From positions 3,038,001-3,102,000 of the forward strand of contig BLAA01000001.1 in the NCBI GenBank assembly GCA_017312345.1: 64,000 nucleotides of DNA, given 5' to 3'. Below the pieces are notes generated by a model. The model did no database searches. It saw nothing but the letters and a program-made list of their open reading frames with translations, and was not told where the DNA came from. The position numbers and the translations under genes are program-made. Shown piece by piece: positions 26,337-33,925 of the stretch (the first letter of the stretch is position 1; every line of letters begins with the position of its first letter). The stretch comes from Candidatus Denitrolinea symbiosum (GTDB lineage Bacteria; Chloroflexota; Anaerolineae; Anaerolineales; Villigracilaceae).

Positions 26337-27485
26337 TCAATAGATCGGCAGGCTCGCGTCCACGTCCCTGGCCCAGGCGTTGATGCCCCCGTGCAAATTT
26401 TTCACTTTTTTGAATCCCGCGCCGACCAGCAAGTCGAGGGCGCGGCGGGAGCGCGTCCCCGATTTGCAGAGGATCACCATCTCGCGGGCGGTGTCCAATT
26501 CCGAGAGGCGCGCGGTCAGCTGGCCGAGGGGAATATTGACCGAGTCGCGGATGGAGGAGATCCGCAGCTCGTGCGGCTCGCGCACGTCGAGCAGGAGCAG
26601 GTTCGGGTCACGCGCGAGGCGGGTTTGCAAATCCCGCGCGGAGATGTCCCAGTCCGCGCTCGCGGAGTCGTCGGCGCGGTCGTGGCTGGGGAGTCCGCAA
26701 AACGCCTCGTAGTCCACCAGTTCGGTCACGTCGGCGTTCGGTCCGCAGACGCGGCAATTGGGATTCTTCTTCAGCTTGATGAAATCGAAGGACATGTCGA
26801 GGGCGTTGTAGAGCAGGAGCCTGCCGATGAGCGGGTCGCCGATGCCGAGCAGGAGTTTGAGCGCTTCGGTGGCCTGGAGGCTGCCGATGACCGCGGGCAG
26901 GACGCCCAGCACGCCGCCCTCCGCGCAGGAAGGGACGAGTCCGGGCGGCGGCGGTTCGGGGAAGAGACAGCGATAGCACGGCCCTTCTTTGGCGTAGAAG
27001 ACGCTGGCCTGCCCGTCGAAGCGATAGATGGAGCCGTAGACGTTCGGCTTGCCGAGAAAGACGCAGACATCGTTGGAGAGATAGCGCGTGGGGAAGTTGT
27101 CGGTGCCGTCGAGGAGGACGTCGTACTCTTTGGCAATGCGCATGGCATTGGCGGAAGTGAACACTTCGTTGTACGCGTCAACCTGGATGCGCGGGTTGAT
27201 GTCCAGCAGGCGGCGTTTGGCGTTTTCGACTTTGAGTTTGCCGATCGTCTCCGTCCCGTGGATGACCTGCCGCTGGAGGTTGGACTCGTCCACCACATCG
27301 TAGTCCACGAGGCCGATGCGCCCGACGCCGGCCGCGGCGAGGTAGAGCGCGGCGGGAGAGCCAAGTCCGCCCGCGCCGATGATGAGCGCGGACGTGGCTT
27401 TCAATTTCTGCTGGCCTTCGAGTCCGACTTCGGGGATGAGGAGATGGCGGGAGTAGCGGAGGATTTCGTCGCGAGTGAGGTCCAT
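26337..27485 (-). CDS. moeZ: MoeZ/MoeB-type adenylyltransferase with C-terminal rhodanese domain
   Basis: Activates the C-terminal glycine of a sulfur-carrier protein by adenylation and then sulfurates it. It has 382 residues. The E1-like domain (1 to about 255) has GAGGLGSPAALYLAAAG for ATP, DYDVVDESNLQRQ and zinc cysteines in CYRCLFPEP ... CRVCG. A rhodanese domain (about 285-380) has the active-site Cys in ILCKSGTRSRRA. The architecture equals mycobacterial MoeZ. It lies directly downstream of the CysO/MoaD-like gene, with a gap made only of heptanucleotide repeats, and has no Shine-Dalgarno as a result. Confidence 0.92.
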   Translation of the reverse strand: MDLTRDEILRYSRHLLIPEVGLEGQQKLKATSALIIGAGGLGSPAALYLAAAGVGRIGLVDYDVVDESNLQRQVIHGTETIGKLKVENAKRRLLDINPRIQVDAYNEVFTSANAMRIAKEYDVLLDGTDNFPTRYLSNDVCVFLGKPNVYGSIYRFDGQASVFYAKEGPCYRCLFPEPPPPGLVPSCAEGGVLGVLPAVIGSLQATEALKLLLGIGDPLIGRLLLYNALDMSFDFIKLKKNPNCRVCGPNADVTELVDYEAFCGLPSHDRADDSASADWDISARDLQTRLARDPNLLLLDVREPHELRISSIRDSVNIPLGQLTARLSELDTAREMVILCKSGTRSRRALDLLVGAGFKKVKNLHGGINAWARDVDASLPIY

Positions 27486-27562
27486 GGGTGAGGGTTTCAG
27501 GTGTCAGGTGTCAGGTGTCAGGTGACGGGTGGCGGGCGATGGGTGACGGGAGGCGGGAGGGA
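27486..27562. repeat. Heptanucleotide array filling the cysO-moeZ gap
   Basis: Eleven in-phase degenerate 7-mers from 27486 to 27562, including GGTGTCA three times in a row (27500-27520), then GGTGACG, GGTGGCG, GGCGATG, GGTGACG, GGAGGCG. It covers the entire gap between moaD-like stop and moeZ start codon. Confidence 0.8.
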
Positions 27563-27563
27563 T

Positions 27564-27836
27564 TCATCCGCCTGCGGCGGAGGCGAGGAGGATGACTTTG
27601 TCTTCGGGACGGAGCGGGGTGTCGAGGCCGTTCAGTTCGCGGACGTGGACGCCGTTGACGAAGACGTTGAAGTGGCGGCGCAAATTCCCGTCGGCGTCGA
27701 GCAGGTGAAACTTGACGGCAGGATAGCGCCCGGCCAGCGCGGCCAGCAGCTCGGTCACGGAGGCGGCGGGGAGGTCCGTCTCGCTGAGGTTGTCCACGTA
27801 ATATTTCAACGCGGGGGGGATTCGGAGGCTGGGCAT
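27564..27836 (-). CDS. Ubiquitin-like sulfur-carrier protein (CysO/MoaD family)
   Basis: A 90-residue beta-grasp protein ending in the diagnostic Gly-Gly (LLASAAGG) that is converted to a thiocarboxylate. The pattern LRRHFNVFVNGVHVRELNGL followed by VILLASAAGG is closer to CysO of mycobacteria than to ordinary MoaD. The frame extends to 28064, but ATG 27836 is preceded at 6 nt by TATAAT, suggesting a leaderless start. It is the first gene of the sulfur set with moeZ and a CysM/CBS-like gene downstream. Whether it feeds cysteine or molybdopterin synthesis is open; no MoaE is present nearby. Confidence 0.85.
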   Translation of the reverse strand: MPSLRIPPALKYYVDNLSETDLPAASVTELLAALAGRYPAVKFHLLDADGNLRRHFNVFVNGVHVRELNGLDTPLRPEDKVILLASAAGG

Positions 27837-27842
27837 GTCGGC

Positions 27843-27850
27843 ATTATAAT
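27843..27850. promoter_or_regulatory. Palindromic -10 box shared by divergent genes
   Basis: ATTATAAT reads TATAAT on both strands. On the minus strand it ends 6 nt before the CysO-like ATG. On the plus strand it could serve the aldo/keto reductase gene, for which TAAAAT at about 27864-27869 is an alternative. Confidence 0.4.
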
Positions 27851-27891
27851 CCCGACGGAGTGGTAAAATCAGCCAAATTTCGGAGGGCGCA

Positions 27892-28827
27892 ATGACGGAC
27901 AACATCAGCAACGAGACACGCTTTTTGCACGCGGTGGAAATGGGGTTGGGAGCCTGGCAGTTCGGCGACCGCGTGATGTGGGGATTTGGACAGACGCACA
28001 ACGAAGACGATATCCGCGCCGCGTTCGACGTCAGCATCGAGGCGGGCATCCGCTTTGTGGACACGGCGGAAATTTACGGAATGGGGCAATCGGAACAGTT
28101 CCTCGGCGGGATGTTAAAGGACGCCAATGAGCCTGTGCTGGTGGCGAGCAAATTTTTCCCGTTCCCGTGGCGCGTCCATAAGCAGTTTATGAAGCGCGCG
28201 CTGAAAAACAGCCTGGAACGCCTGGGGGTGGAGCAGTTGGACCTTTATCAAATTCACTGGCCGCACGCGCTCGTCTCGCCCGAAACGCTGATGGAATGGA
28301 TGGCGGAACTGGTGAAGGAGGGACTCACCCGCACGGTGGGAGTCTCCAATTTCAGTCCCAACCAGATGGTGCGCGCGTACACGACGCTGGCGCGCAAGGG
28401 AATCCCGCTGGCGTCGAATCAGGTCTCGTTCAGCCTGCTGGACCGCCGCGTCGAGAAGAACGGCCTGCTGGCGCGCTGTCGGGAATTGGGCATCCGCGTG
28501 ATCGCGTATTCGCCGATCGCGAAGGGACTGTTGACGGGTAAGTATTCCGCCGAGAAACTGCCGCCCGGTCCGCGCGCCGTCTCGGCCGCGGCGAAACTTC
28601 AGAATATCCAGCCCCTGCTCAAGTTGATGACGAAGATCGGACAGGATCACGGCGGCAAGTCCAACGCGCAGGTGGCGTTGAACTGGTGCATCTGCAAGGG
28701 GACGCTCCCCATCCCCGGCGCGAAGAACGCGATGCAGGCGCAGGAGAACGCGGGCGCGCTCGGATGGAGGCTGACTCCCGACGAGGCGGCGGCGCTGGAC
28801 GAGGCCAGCGATGAGGCGGTGAAGTGA
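27892..28827 (+). CDS. Aldo/keto reductase
   Basis: NADPH-dependent (beta/alpha)8 oxidoreductase of 311 residues acting on aldehydes or ketones. Family motifs: GLGAWQFGD near the N-terminus, GIRFVDTAEIYGMGQSE with the conserved Asp-Tyr pair (about 55-62), catalytic Lys in VLVASKFFPF (about 87), DLYQIHWPH with the conserved His, and cofactor loop near IPGAKNAMQAQEN. Substrate is unknown. GGAGGG lies before the ATG. A terminator hairpin follows. Confidence 0.92.
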   Translation: MTDNISNETRFLHAVEMGLGAWQFGDRVMWGFGQTHNEDDIRAAFDVSIEAGIRFVDTAEIYGMGQSEQFLGGMLKDANEPVLVASKFFPFPWRVHKQFMKRALKNSLERLGVEQLDLYQIHWPHALVSPETLMEWMAELVKEGLTRTVGVSNFSPNQMVRAYTTLARKGIPLASNQVSFSLLDRRVEKNGLLARCRELGIRVIAYSPIAKGLLTGKYSAEKLPPGPRAVSAAAKLQNIQPLLKLMTKIGQDHGGKSNAQVALNWCICKGTLPIPGAKNAMQAQENAGALGWRLTPDEAAALDEASDEAVK

Positions 28828-28844
28828 GGGAGGGGTGTTGGAGG

Positions 28845-28874
28845 AGGAGACAGACTTCGCCGTCTCCTTGTTTT
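28845..28874 (+). terminator. Terminator after the aldo/keto reductase gene
   Basis: Stem AGGAGAC (28845-28851) pairs with GTCTCCT (28862-28868) and is followed by TGTTTT. Confidence 0.6.
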
Positions 28875-29146
28875 CTTGTCAGCCAATCGCCCGAAGCGTA
28901 TAATCGCTCTCGACAAGACTGTTTCGTTCAACTCAGATTGATTTAGCGGAGATCCGGTTTCTTTTCAATTTTCGCCCTCCTGCTGGGTCAATCCTTAACC
29001 GATGGGCGGCTCGTAAGCAATAGCAGAGTCATTAATCTCGAAAGGAAAGGTACACATGGATAGTAGCACTGTACTTGCAATTATCTCGGCGGCAGTCTCT
29101 CTTATTTCTGTTGCTTTTGCATGGAAAGCAGTAAAAACCGCCGAAA

Positions 29147-29154
29147 GAACCTAT
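29147..29154 (+). repeat. Left target site duplication, GAACCTAT
   Basis: Identical to 30398-30405 on the other side of the element. Confidence 0.9.
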
Positions 29155-30397
29155 GGTAGCGCCGCAGTTAAGCGTGGTCAATTTGCCCATTGTTGAGTGA
29201 GTTGAAGCAAGGTGGCAGAAGGTCTGCCGCGCTGTTTGGGCAATTTCCAACGCGGAAGCGGAACTCGGAAGTGAAGCAATTCCGCAGGCGTCCACTGATG
29301 GTCAGTCAAGCCTGCGGCGATGGCAGGAGTACGTTGCACCCAGCGATGGCCGAAAGAACCAACAGACAGTTTCAAACGCAGGCTTTTGTGGAAGTCACAA
29401 AAGTTGTAGAAGCAACCGACCAAATACATGCCTGCCACCAAGGTCTCAGCCTGTTGCGCCAAGTTGCGCGTGCGCCGCGTTAGGGCGCTGATCCTCTGAC
29501 GAAAGGTGGCATTGAGACGTTCGATGAAAGCGGTATTGATCACGCCTTTTCCTTGAGTGGTTTGGATCAGACGCTCGACCGCATCTTTTGCACCCTGAAC
29601 AATGCGTCGCTTAACACTCAGGACGCCTTCCATACGCTGTTTGACGACTTGCACAATGGCAATCTCTTGCCAAGCCACCATCTTGCATCGTCCCCTTTCT
29701 CCCTCCGAGCGAGGAAACTTGCTCCGAAAGGCAGTCCGAAAGGCGCCGACATAACTGGACAATCCGTCTACCGCCAGCAAGAGTGGACGACACAAAGCCA
29801 TGCCCTTGATTTTGTCCGCCAAGGCCTGAATCAAATTCAGGTCACGTGTGGGACTAACCACCCCGCCCATCCACAGACGAGGCTGAACCCAAATCGCCAG
29901 AGCCATCCAGAATGTGCCTTTCTGCGTCTTGACTTTGATTTCATCCGCTTGCGCTTGCTTCAAGTCATGTACCGTGTTTTCAACCAGATGCTCATGTACC
30001 TGCTGACAATGGTTGCCTGCACGAGCGTGCCAATCTCGAACGGTCCGCTCGTCCAATCCAAAGGCGCGAACGATGGCTTGAATGGGGCAGCCGTATGCCA
30101 GCAGAATCAACACTTGGATCACCAGCTCAGGCGCATGGCGTAACCGATAGAAAATCGTGCCTTTGGTGACCGTAAACGTTTGTCCGCACACTTGACACAC
30201 ACACCGCTGGTCTTTCTGACTGTGAACTTGGATGTTCCCTTTCCCTTTATGTCCTCTTGCGGGACAATCCATGTTCGGGCAAAATAGTGTTTGTGGGTTC
30301 ATTGACTCCTCGCTCGATGTGGAAGTCGTACGAGTTTGCCAGTGAACCCATTTTTCCGCAAGATTTACGCACCACCACGTTTTAGTGGGGGGCTACC
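29155..30397 (-). mobile_element. IS1-like insertion sequence, copy 1 (1243 bp)
   Basis: The ends are imperfect inverted repeats of about 24 bp starting GGTAGC (GGTAGCCCCCCACTAAAA on the transposase 5' side, GGTAGCGCCGCAGTTAAG on the other), about 19 of 24 positions alike. An 8-bp duplication GAACCTAT flanks it. The same length, transposase and visible ends recur at 58627-59869 in the opposite orientation. It carries one transposase gene and interrupts a membrane protein gene. IS1 elements normally give 8-9 bp duplications, in agreement. Confidence 0.93.
29178..30302 (-). CDS. IS1-like DDE transposase, copy 1
   Basis: 374 residues, predicted to cut and join the ends of the element. An N-terminal zinc ribbon (CPNMDCP ... 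CQVCGQTF, residues 8-42) and an HTH (about 75-95, FGLDERTVRDWHARAG) precede the DDE core: Asp in QADEIKVKT (about 119), Asp in LLLAVDGLSSY (about 177), Glu in NTAFIERLNATFRQRI (about 270), where IERLN...R.R.L..RT is typical of IS1-like enzymes. IS1 usually splits the zinc ribbon part into a separate frame; here it is one polypeptide. Identical to copy 2, so presumably still active. The family call is by pattern, not by search. Confidence 0.88.
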   Translation of the reverse strand: MNPQTLFCPNMDCPARGHKGKGNIQVHSQKDQRCVCQVCGQTFTVTKGTIFYRLRHAPELVIQVLILLAYGCPIQAIVRAFGLDERTVRDWHARAGNHCQQVHEHLVENTVHDLKQAQADEIKVKTQKGTFWMALAIWVQPRLWMGGVVSPTRDLNLIQALADKIKGMALCRPLLLAVDGLSSYVGAFRTAFRSKFPRSEGERGRCKMVAWQEIAIVQVVKQRMEGVLSVKRRIVQGAKDAVERLIQTTQGKGVINTAFIERLNATFRQRISALTRRTRNLAQQAETLVAGMYLVGCFYNFCDFHKSLRLKLSVGSFGHRWVQRTPAIAAGLTDHQWTPAELLHFRVPLPRWKLPKQRGRPSATLLQLTQQWAN

Positions 30398-30984
30398 GAA
30401 CCTATCAATCAGAGATTCTTACAAATATTTACGAAAAATATCATTCACCTGCTATCCGTCAGGCACATAAAAAAGTTTGGGCAATTTACCGTCAGATATG
30501 GTTAGATAACAGTAAGAACGACGATGAAGCCAGTATGTTATCATCTCGTGGCGAACCCATTACGATTGAAATGGCAAGAGCATTTTTGAGAAAGACCGAA
30601 AGAACTTCTGAAGAATATATTGCCATTGATAGTCTCTTTGGCTTGTGGACTTATATAATGATGTTGGTTTTCCAAAAAGCGTTGGATATCAATCAATTAT
30701 CTGCGTTTGCTACGCCTCGAATCCTCGGCTTACTTTATCCAATAGACGAAGCAAAGGCATCGTTGTATGGCTATGGTACACATTCCACTTTATCACTAAA
30801 ACGGCTTTATGAATGTTGGAAAAACAAATACCCGAAGAGTTTCTAAGCTTCAACCAGCCGCCTAACACCGAGTTCTCAGAAACCGTCTTCTCCTCCACTC
30901 CTCGGACAGTCTCCTCTAGGGCGCGTTTTTTCTGGAGAGTCGTGCCGCCGAACGGAATAACAGTTCTCGTACTCCAACGCGATG

Positions 30985-31015
30985 AGAAACAAAACGGTCG
31001 CCTTTCGGCGACCGT
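30985..31015 (-). terminator. Terminator after the zinc ribbon gene
   Basis: Minus strand: ACGGTCGCC, loop GAAA, GGCGACCGT (arms 31015-31007 and 31002-30994), then TTTGTTTC. Confidence 0.75.
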
Positions 31016-31039
31016 CTCTGTTTTATGCCGGGGCGCGGC

Positions 31040-31684
31040 TCACTGCTTCGTCCCGCACTCCGCGCAGAACTTCGCGTCCGCCTCCATTTTGGCGCCGCAA
31101 TTCTTGCAGAATTTTTCGGACTTGATGGCCGTCCCACATTCGGGACAGAACTTGGCGTTCTTCTGCAAGGGCGCGTTGCATTTGGGACAGGTGGCGCGCA
31201 CCCCCGCCCGCCAGGATTCGTCCTTCAACATTTCCCGATCTTCCTCCGCCACCTTGGAATGCGCCCAGATCTCCTCGGTGGTGCGGCTGGCTTGCGCGGC
31301 GGCCATCTCCACGCCCATGTCCGGCGCGCAATTCTTGCAAAGGCCGCGCGACTGATTCCAGCAACTCTTCCGACAGACCCACGCCGAGCAGCGCGGGCAT
31401 TGGACAAAGTTTGGCTTGATCTGCTGGACGGCCTCCACGAGGGCCTTGTCCCAGGCCTGCTGCCAACCGGCGGACCGGGCGCGCTCGCCCAGGTCCGCGG
31501 CCCGGCCGAACACGCCTCCGAACAGACTGGAAGCCGCGTCCAACGCCCCCGAGACGTTCCCCAACGCCCAGGCCTGGAACTGGGTCTTGTAGCCGTTTCC
31601 GCACCGGTCGCACTGAAATTCGAACTGAAAACCGCGGTCCGTGGAATGGTCGGTGTAATTACGGGTGAATTCGATCGCGTCCAT
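31040..31684 (-). CDS. Zinc ribbon protein with C-terminal double ribbon
   Basis: A 214-residue protein rich in Cys pairs: FQCDRCGNGY (about 24-33), VQCPRCSAWVCRKSC (about 91-105), LCKNCAPD, TCPKCNAPLQKNAKFCPECG (about 165-185) and FCKNCGAKMEADAKFCAECG (about 190-210). The last two are DZANK-type ribbons. A middle part (about 40-90) is helical and Ala/Gly-rich. No signal peptide or membrane helix. The function is unknown; such proteins often bind partners rather than catalyse. GAGGAA precedes the ATG. Confidence 0.82.
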   Translation of the reverse strand: MDAIEFTRNYTDHSTDRGFQFEFQCDRCGNGYKTQFQAWALGNVSGALDAASSLFGGVFGRAADLGERARSAGWQQAWDKALVEAVQQIKPNFVQCPRCSAWVCRKSCWNQSRGLCKNCAPDMGVEMAAAQASRTTEEIWAHSKVAEEDREMLKDESWRAGVRATCPKCNAPLQKNAKFCPECGTAIKSEKFCKNCGAKMEADAKFCAECGTKQ

Positions 31685-31714
31685 GTTTGTGTTCCTCGTC
31701 CTTACTGCGGGGTC

Positions 31715-32152
31715 TCACCGTCCGCCGCCGGTAATGTAATGCTCCAATTGCGAGATCATGAACTTCTGATAGTCCACCATCTCCTTCAACGCGTCGCGGA
31801 CAGAAATGATGCCGATGAGTTTCCCTTCTTCATAGACGGGCAGGTGGCGGATGTTTTTGTCGATCATAATGGCGACGCATTCGTCCAGAGACTGGCTGCT
31901 CTCCACGTAAAGGACTTTGGTGGTCATGATCTCGGCCACCTTCGTCTCGCGGGAGGCGCGTCCCTGCAGGTCCAACCTGCGGATGCAGTCGCGCTCGGAC
32001 AGGATGCCGGCCACTTTGCCGTCGTTGATGACCAATACCGCGCCGGCGTTCTTCTCGGCCATCAATTTGAGGGCTTCGAACACCGTCGCGTCGGAACTGA
32101 CCGACCAGACTTCGTCGCCCTTCTTGCGGATCATCTCTCGGACTGCGATCAT
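31715..32152 (-). CDS. CBS-domain pair protein
   Basis: A 145-residue protein made of two CBS domains (about 8-65 and 75-135) and nothing else: DATVFEALKLMAEKNAGAVLVIN, AGILSERDCIRRL and QSLDECVAIMIDKNIRHLPVYE, LIGIISVRDALKEM. Such proteins bind adenine nucleotides and regulate partners. The frame goes on to 32305, but ATG 32152 has AGGAGG at good distance. No partner is obvious next to it. Confidence 0.88.
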   Translation of the reverse strand: MIAVREMIRKKGDEVWSVSSDATVFEALKLMAEKNAGAVLVINDGKVAGILSERDCIRRLDLQGRASRETKVAEIMTTKVLYVESSQSLDECVAIMIDKNIRHLPVYEEGKLIGIISVRDALKEMVDYQKFMISQLEHYITGGGR

Positions 32153-32558
32153 ACAAGCCTCCTTTGGTGAATGGCGAAAGTATAGACCGAAACGGGCATG
32201 CTGACAAGAAGACAACGCCCGGCCGCGCTGGAAAAGCAGCGGCTGCTCAAGTCCATCATAAGCAAATCGGCGCAGAAAATCAAGAGCCTTGAGGCAGACT
32301 ATCACGGCTGTAGCAAAGTCAGAGATTTCTCAACGCGAATGCCGCGAATTTGCAAACCTTCGCGCCTCCCGCAAAAACAGGCGCGACCCGAATAACGTCA
32401 GCCGATTTATGGAAGATGTCAATCGCGCTGTTATTCTTTTTGGACGCGAATTTCACGGATTGCGCGGATTTTTCCCTGGCTTTTTTCGTGAAGTGAAGTC
32501 CGCGCCATCCGTGTCCGAAATGGAATTCCAAAATACCCTCCGAAGGGGACGGCGAAAC
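32153..32558. other. Intergenic region of decayed repeats
   Basis: About 400 bp without a convincing gene. Contains fragments of the (GAATTTCACGGATT / GCGCGGATT) type around 32450-32520, related to the intergenic repeats at 7746-7782 and 32805-32841. Confidence 0.5.
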
Positions 32559-32560
32559 AG

Positions 32561-32589
32561 AAAAACCCTCCGACCAGTCGAAGGGTTTT
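32561..32589 (-). terminator. Terminator after tRNA-Asn
   Basis: AAAACCCT (32562-32569) and AGGGTTTT (32582-32589) flank a 12-nt loop; on the minus strand the stem is followed by TTTTTC. Confidence 0.75.
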
Positions 32590-32599
32590 CTTTTACAGG

Positions 32600-32671
32600 C
32601 TCCTCGCCGAGGACTTGAACCTCGAACCTAGCGGTTAACAGCCGCCCGCTCTGCCATTGAGCTAGCGAGGA
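32600..32671 (-). tRNA. tRNA-Asn (anticodon GTT)
   Basis: The minus strand folds as a cloverleaf: acceptor TCCTCGC / GCGAGGA, D-arm GCTCAATGGCAGAGC, anticodon loop with GTT, T-arm with GGTTCAAGTCC. The discriminator base is G and CCA is not encoded. A terminator follows 10 bp downstream. Confidence 0.95.
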
Positions 32672-32804
32672 ACGCGTGCGACATTATATAGGCAAGCGCG
32701 GAGCGTGTCAAGCAAATTTCAAAACCTCGAAAGTCCGGGCGGCTTCCGGGGACGGACAAACACGGATTTGACGGATCGCACAGACGAACATGGATTTTTA
32801 ATAG

Positions 32805-32841
32805 TTCTATCCGCGAGAATCCGTGAGATTCGCGTAATCCG
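32805..32841. repeat. Dispersed intergenic repeat, second copy
   Basis: Close match to 7746-7782 (shared core AGAATCCGTGA and CGCGTAATC). Confidence 0.55.
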
Positions 32842-32860
32842 CGTACGCAAGAAACAGTCT

Positions 32861-33847
32861 CTAATACTTGATCGCGCTCAACAAATGCAGTTTATCGATC
32901 TGATGCCGCGCCTTGATCATGCGGACGGTGCCCGTCAGGCCGCGCACCACGAGACTGTCGGTGGCCGCGCCGTCGCCGTAGTAGCGGACTCCCTGCAGGA
33001 GTTCGCCGTCGGTGATGCCGGTCGCCGCGAAGAAGACATCCTCCGAGGAGACCAGGTCGTCCATCGTCAGGATCTTCTCGAAGTCGTAACCCATTTCGCG
33101 GCCGCGTATCAGTTCGCTTTCGTCGCGGGCGTAGAGTTTTCCCTGGATCTCCCCGCCCATGGCGCGCAACGCGCAGGCGGTGATCACGCCTTCGGGCGTG
33201 CCGCCGACACCGAAGAGCGCGTCCACGCCCGAGTCGGGCATGGCGGTCATCAGAGCCGCGCCCACGTCGCCGTCGGGGATGATCCGAATGCGCGCGCCCG
33301 CCTTGCGGATCTCGGCGATCATGTCCTTGTGACGGTCGCGGTCGAGGATGATGGTGGTGAGGTCCTCCACGGCCTTGCCTTTGGCTTTCGCGATCGCCTT
33401 CAGGTTGTCGGTGATGGATTTTTCGATGTTGATGCGGCCCTTCGCTTCGGGGCCAACCGCCACCTTGTTCATGTAAACGAACGGGCCAGGGTTGAACATC
33501 GCGCCGCGCGGCGCCAGCGCCACCACCGACAGGGAGTTGGCGCGGCCAAAGGCCAGCGGGCGCGTCCCGTCGATGGGGTCCACCGCCACATCCAGTTCGG
33601 GAGGCGAACCGTTGCCCACGCGTTCGCCGTTGTAGAGCATCGGCGCGTTGTCCTTCTCCCCCTCTCCGATGACGATGATGCCGTCCATTTCGATGGAGCG
33701 CAGGACGAGGCGCATCGCCTCGACCGCGGCGCGATCGGCGCCCTCCTTATCGCCGCGGCCCATGAAGCGGCCCGCGGCCAGCGCGGCCGCCTCGGTGACG
33801 CGCGCCAGTTCGAGAGCAAGATTGCGGGTGGGAATGTTATCCAGCAT
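32861..33847 (-). CDS. glpX: Class II fructose-1,6-bisphosphatase
   Basis: Metal-dependent phosphatase of gluconeogenesis, 328 residues, cytoplasmic. Lithium-sensitive phosphatase-fold motifs: VIGEGEKDNAPMLYNGE (about 58-74) and VAVDPIDGTRPLAFG (about 87-101), with the metal-binding Asp-Pro-Ile-Asp-Gly-Thr, and the GlpX-specific DGDVGAAL and GVGGTPEGVI. GGAGG is seen before the ATG. It is transcribed alone; the cdsA terminator lies upstream. Confidence 0.95.
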   Translation of the reverse strand: MLDNIPTRNLALELARVTEAAALAAGRFMGRGDKEGADRAAVEAMRLVLRSIEMDGIIVIGEGEKDNAPMLYNGERVGNGSPPELDVAVDPIDGTRPLAFGRANSLSVVALAPRGAMFNPGPFVYMNKVAVGPEAKGRINIEKSITDNLKAIAKAKGKAVEDLTTIILDRDRHKDMIAEIRKAGARIRIIPDGDVGAALMTAMPDSGVDALFGVGGTPEGVITACALRAMGGEIQGKLYARDESELIRGREMGYDFEKILTMDDLVSSEDVFFAATGITDGELLQGVRYYGDGAATDSLVVRGLTGTVRMIKARHQIDKLHLLSAIKY

Positions 33848-33887
33848 AGATCCTCCAGTGATGGTAGACGACGCTCGGATTTTATAA

Positions 33888-33916
33888 CCTCCCGATTCTA
33901 CGTTGAAACCGGGAGG
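33888..33916 (-). terminator. Likely terminator after cdsA
   Basis: CCTCCCG (33916-33910 read on the minus strand) pairs with CGGGAGG (33894-33888) over a 15-nt loop and is followed by TTATAAAA, which may also hold the glpX -10 box. Confidence 0.5.
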
Positions 33917-33925
33917 GATCGAACT

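Larger units (their letters stand above)
29056..30846 (+). pseudogene. Hypothetical membrane-anchored protein gene split by the IS element
   Basis: Two parts, 29056-29154 (33 codons) and 30406-30846, join in frame once the 1243-bp element and one 8-bp target copy are removed, giving a 179-residue protein. The first part is a single N-terminal membrane helix (STVLAIISAAVSLISVAFAW). The second is soluble and helical (TNIYEKYHSPAIRQAHKKVW ...) and vaguely recalls DUF4760-type proteins; I am not sure. The break lies after Tyr33, between codons. GGAAAGG lies before the ATG. The gene is AT-rich compared with its surroundings, which suggests transfer. It should now be non-functional. Confidence 0.85.

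Noticed and set aside
29190..30143. Open frames on the opposite strand of the IS transposase
   Set aside because: They are antisense to the transposase and show no known family.
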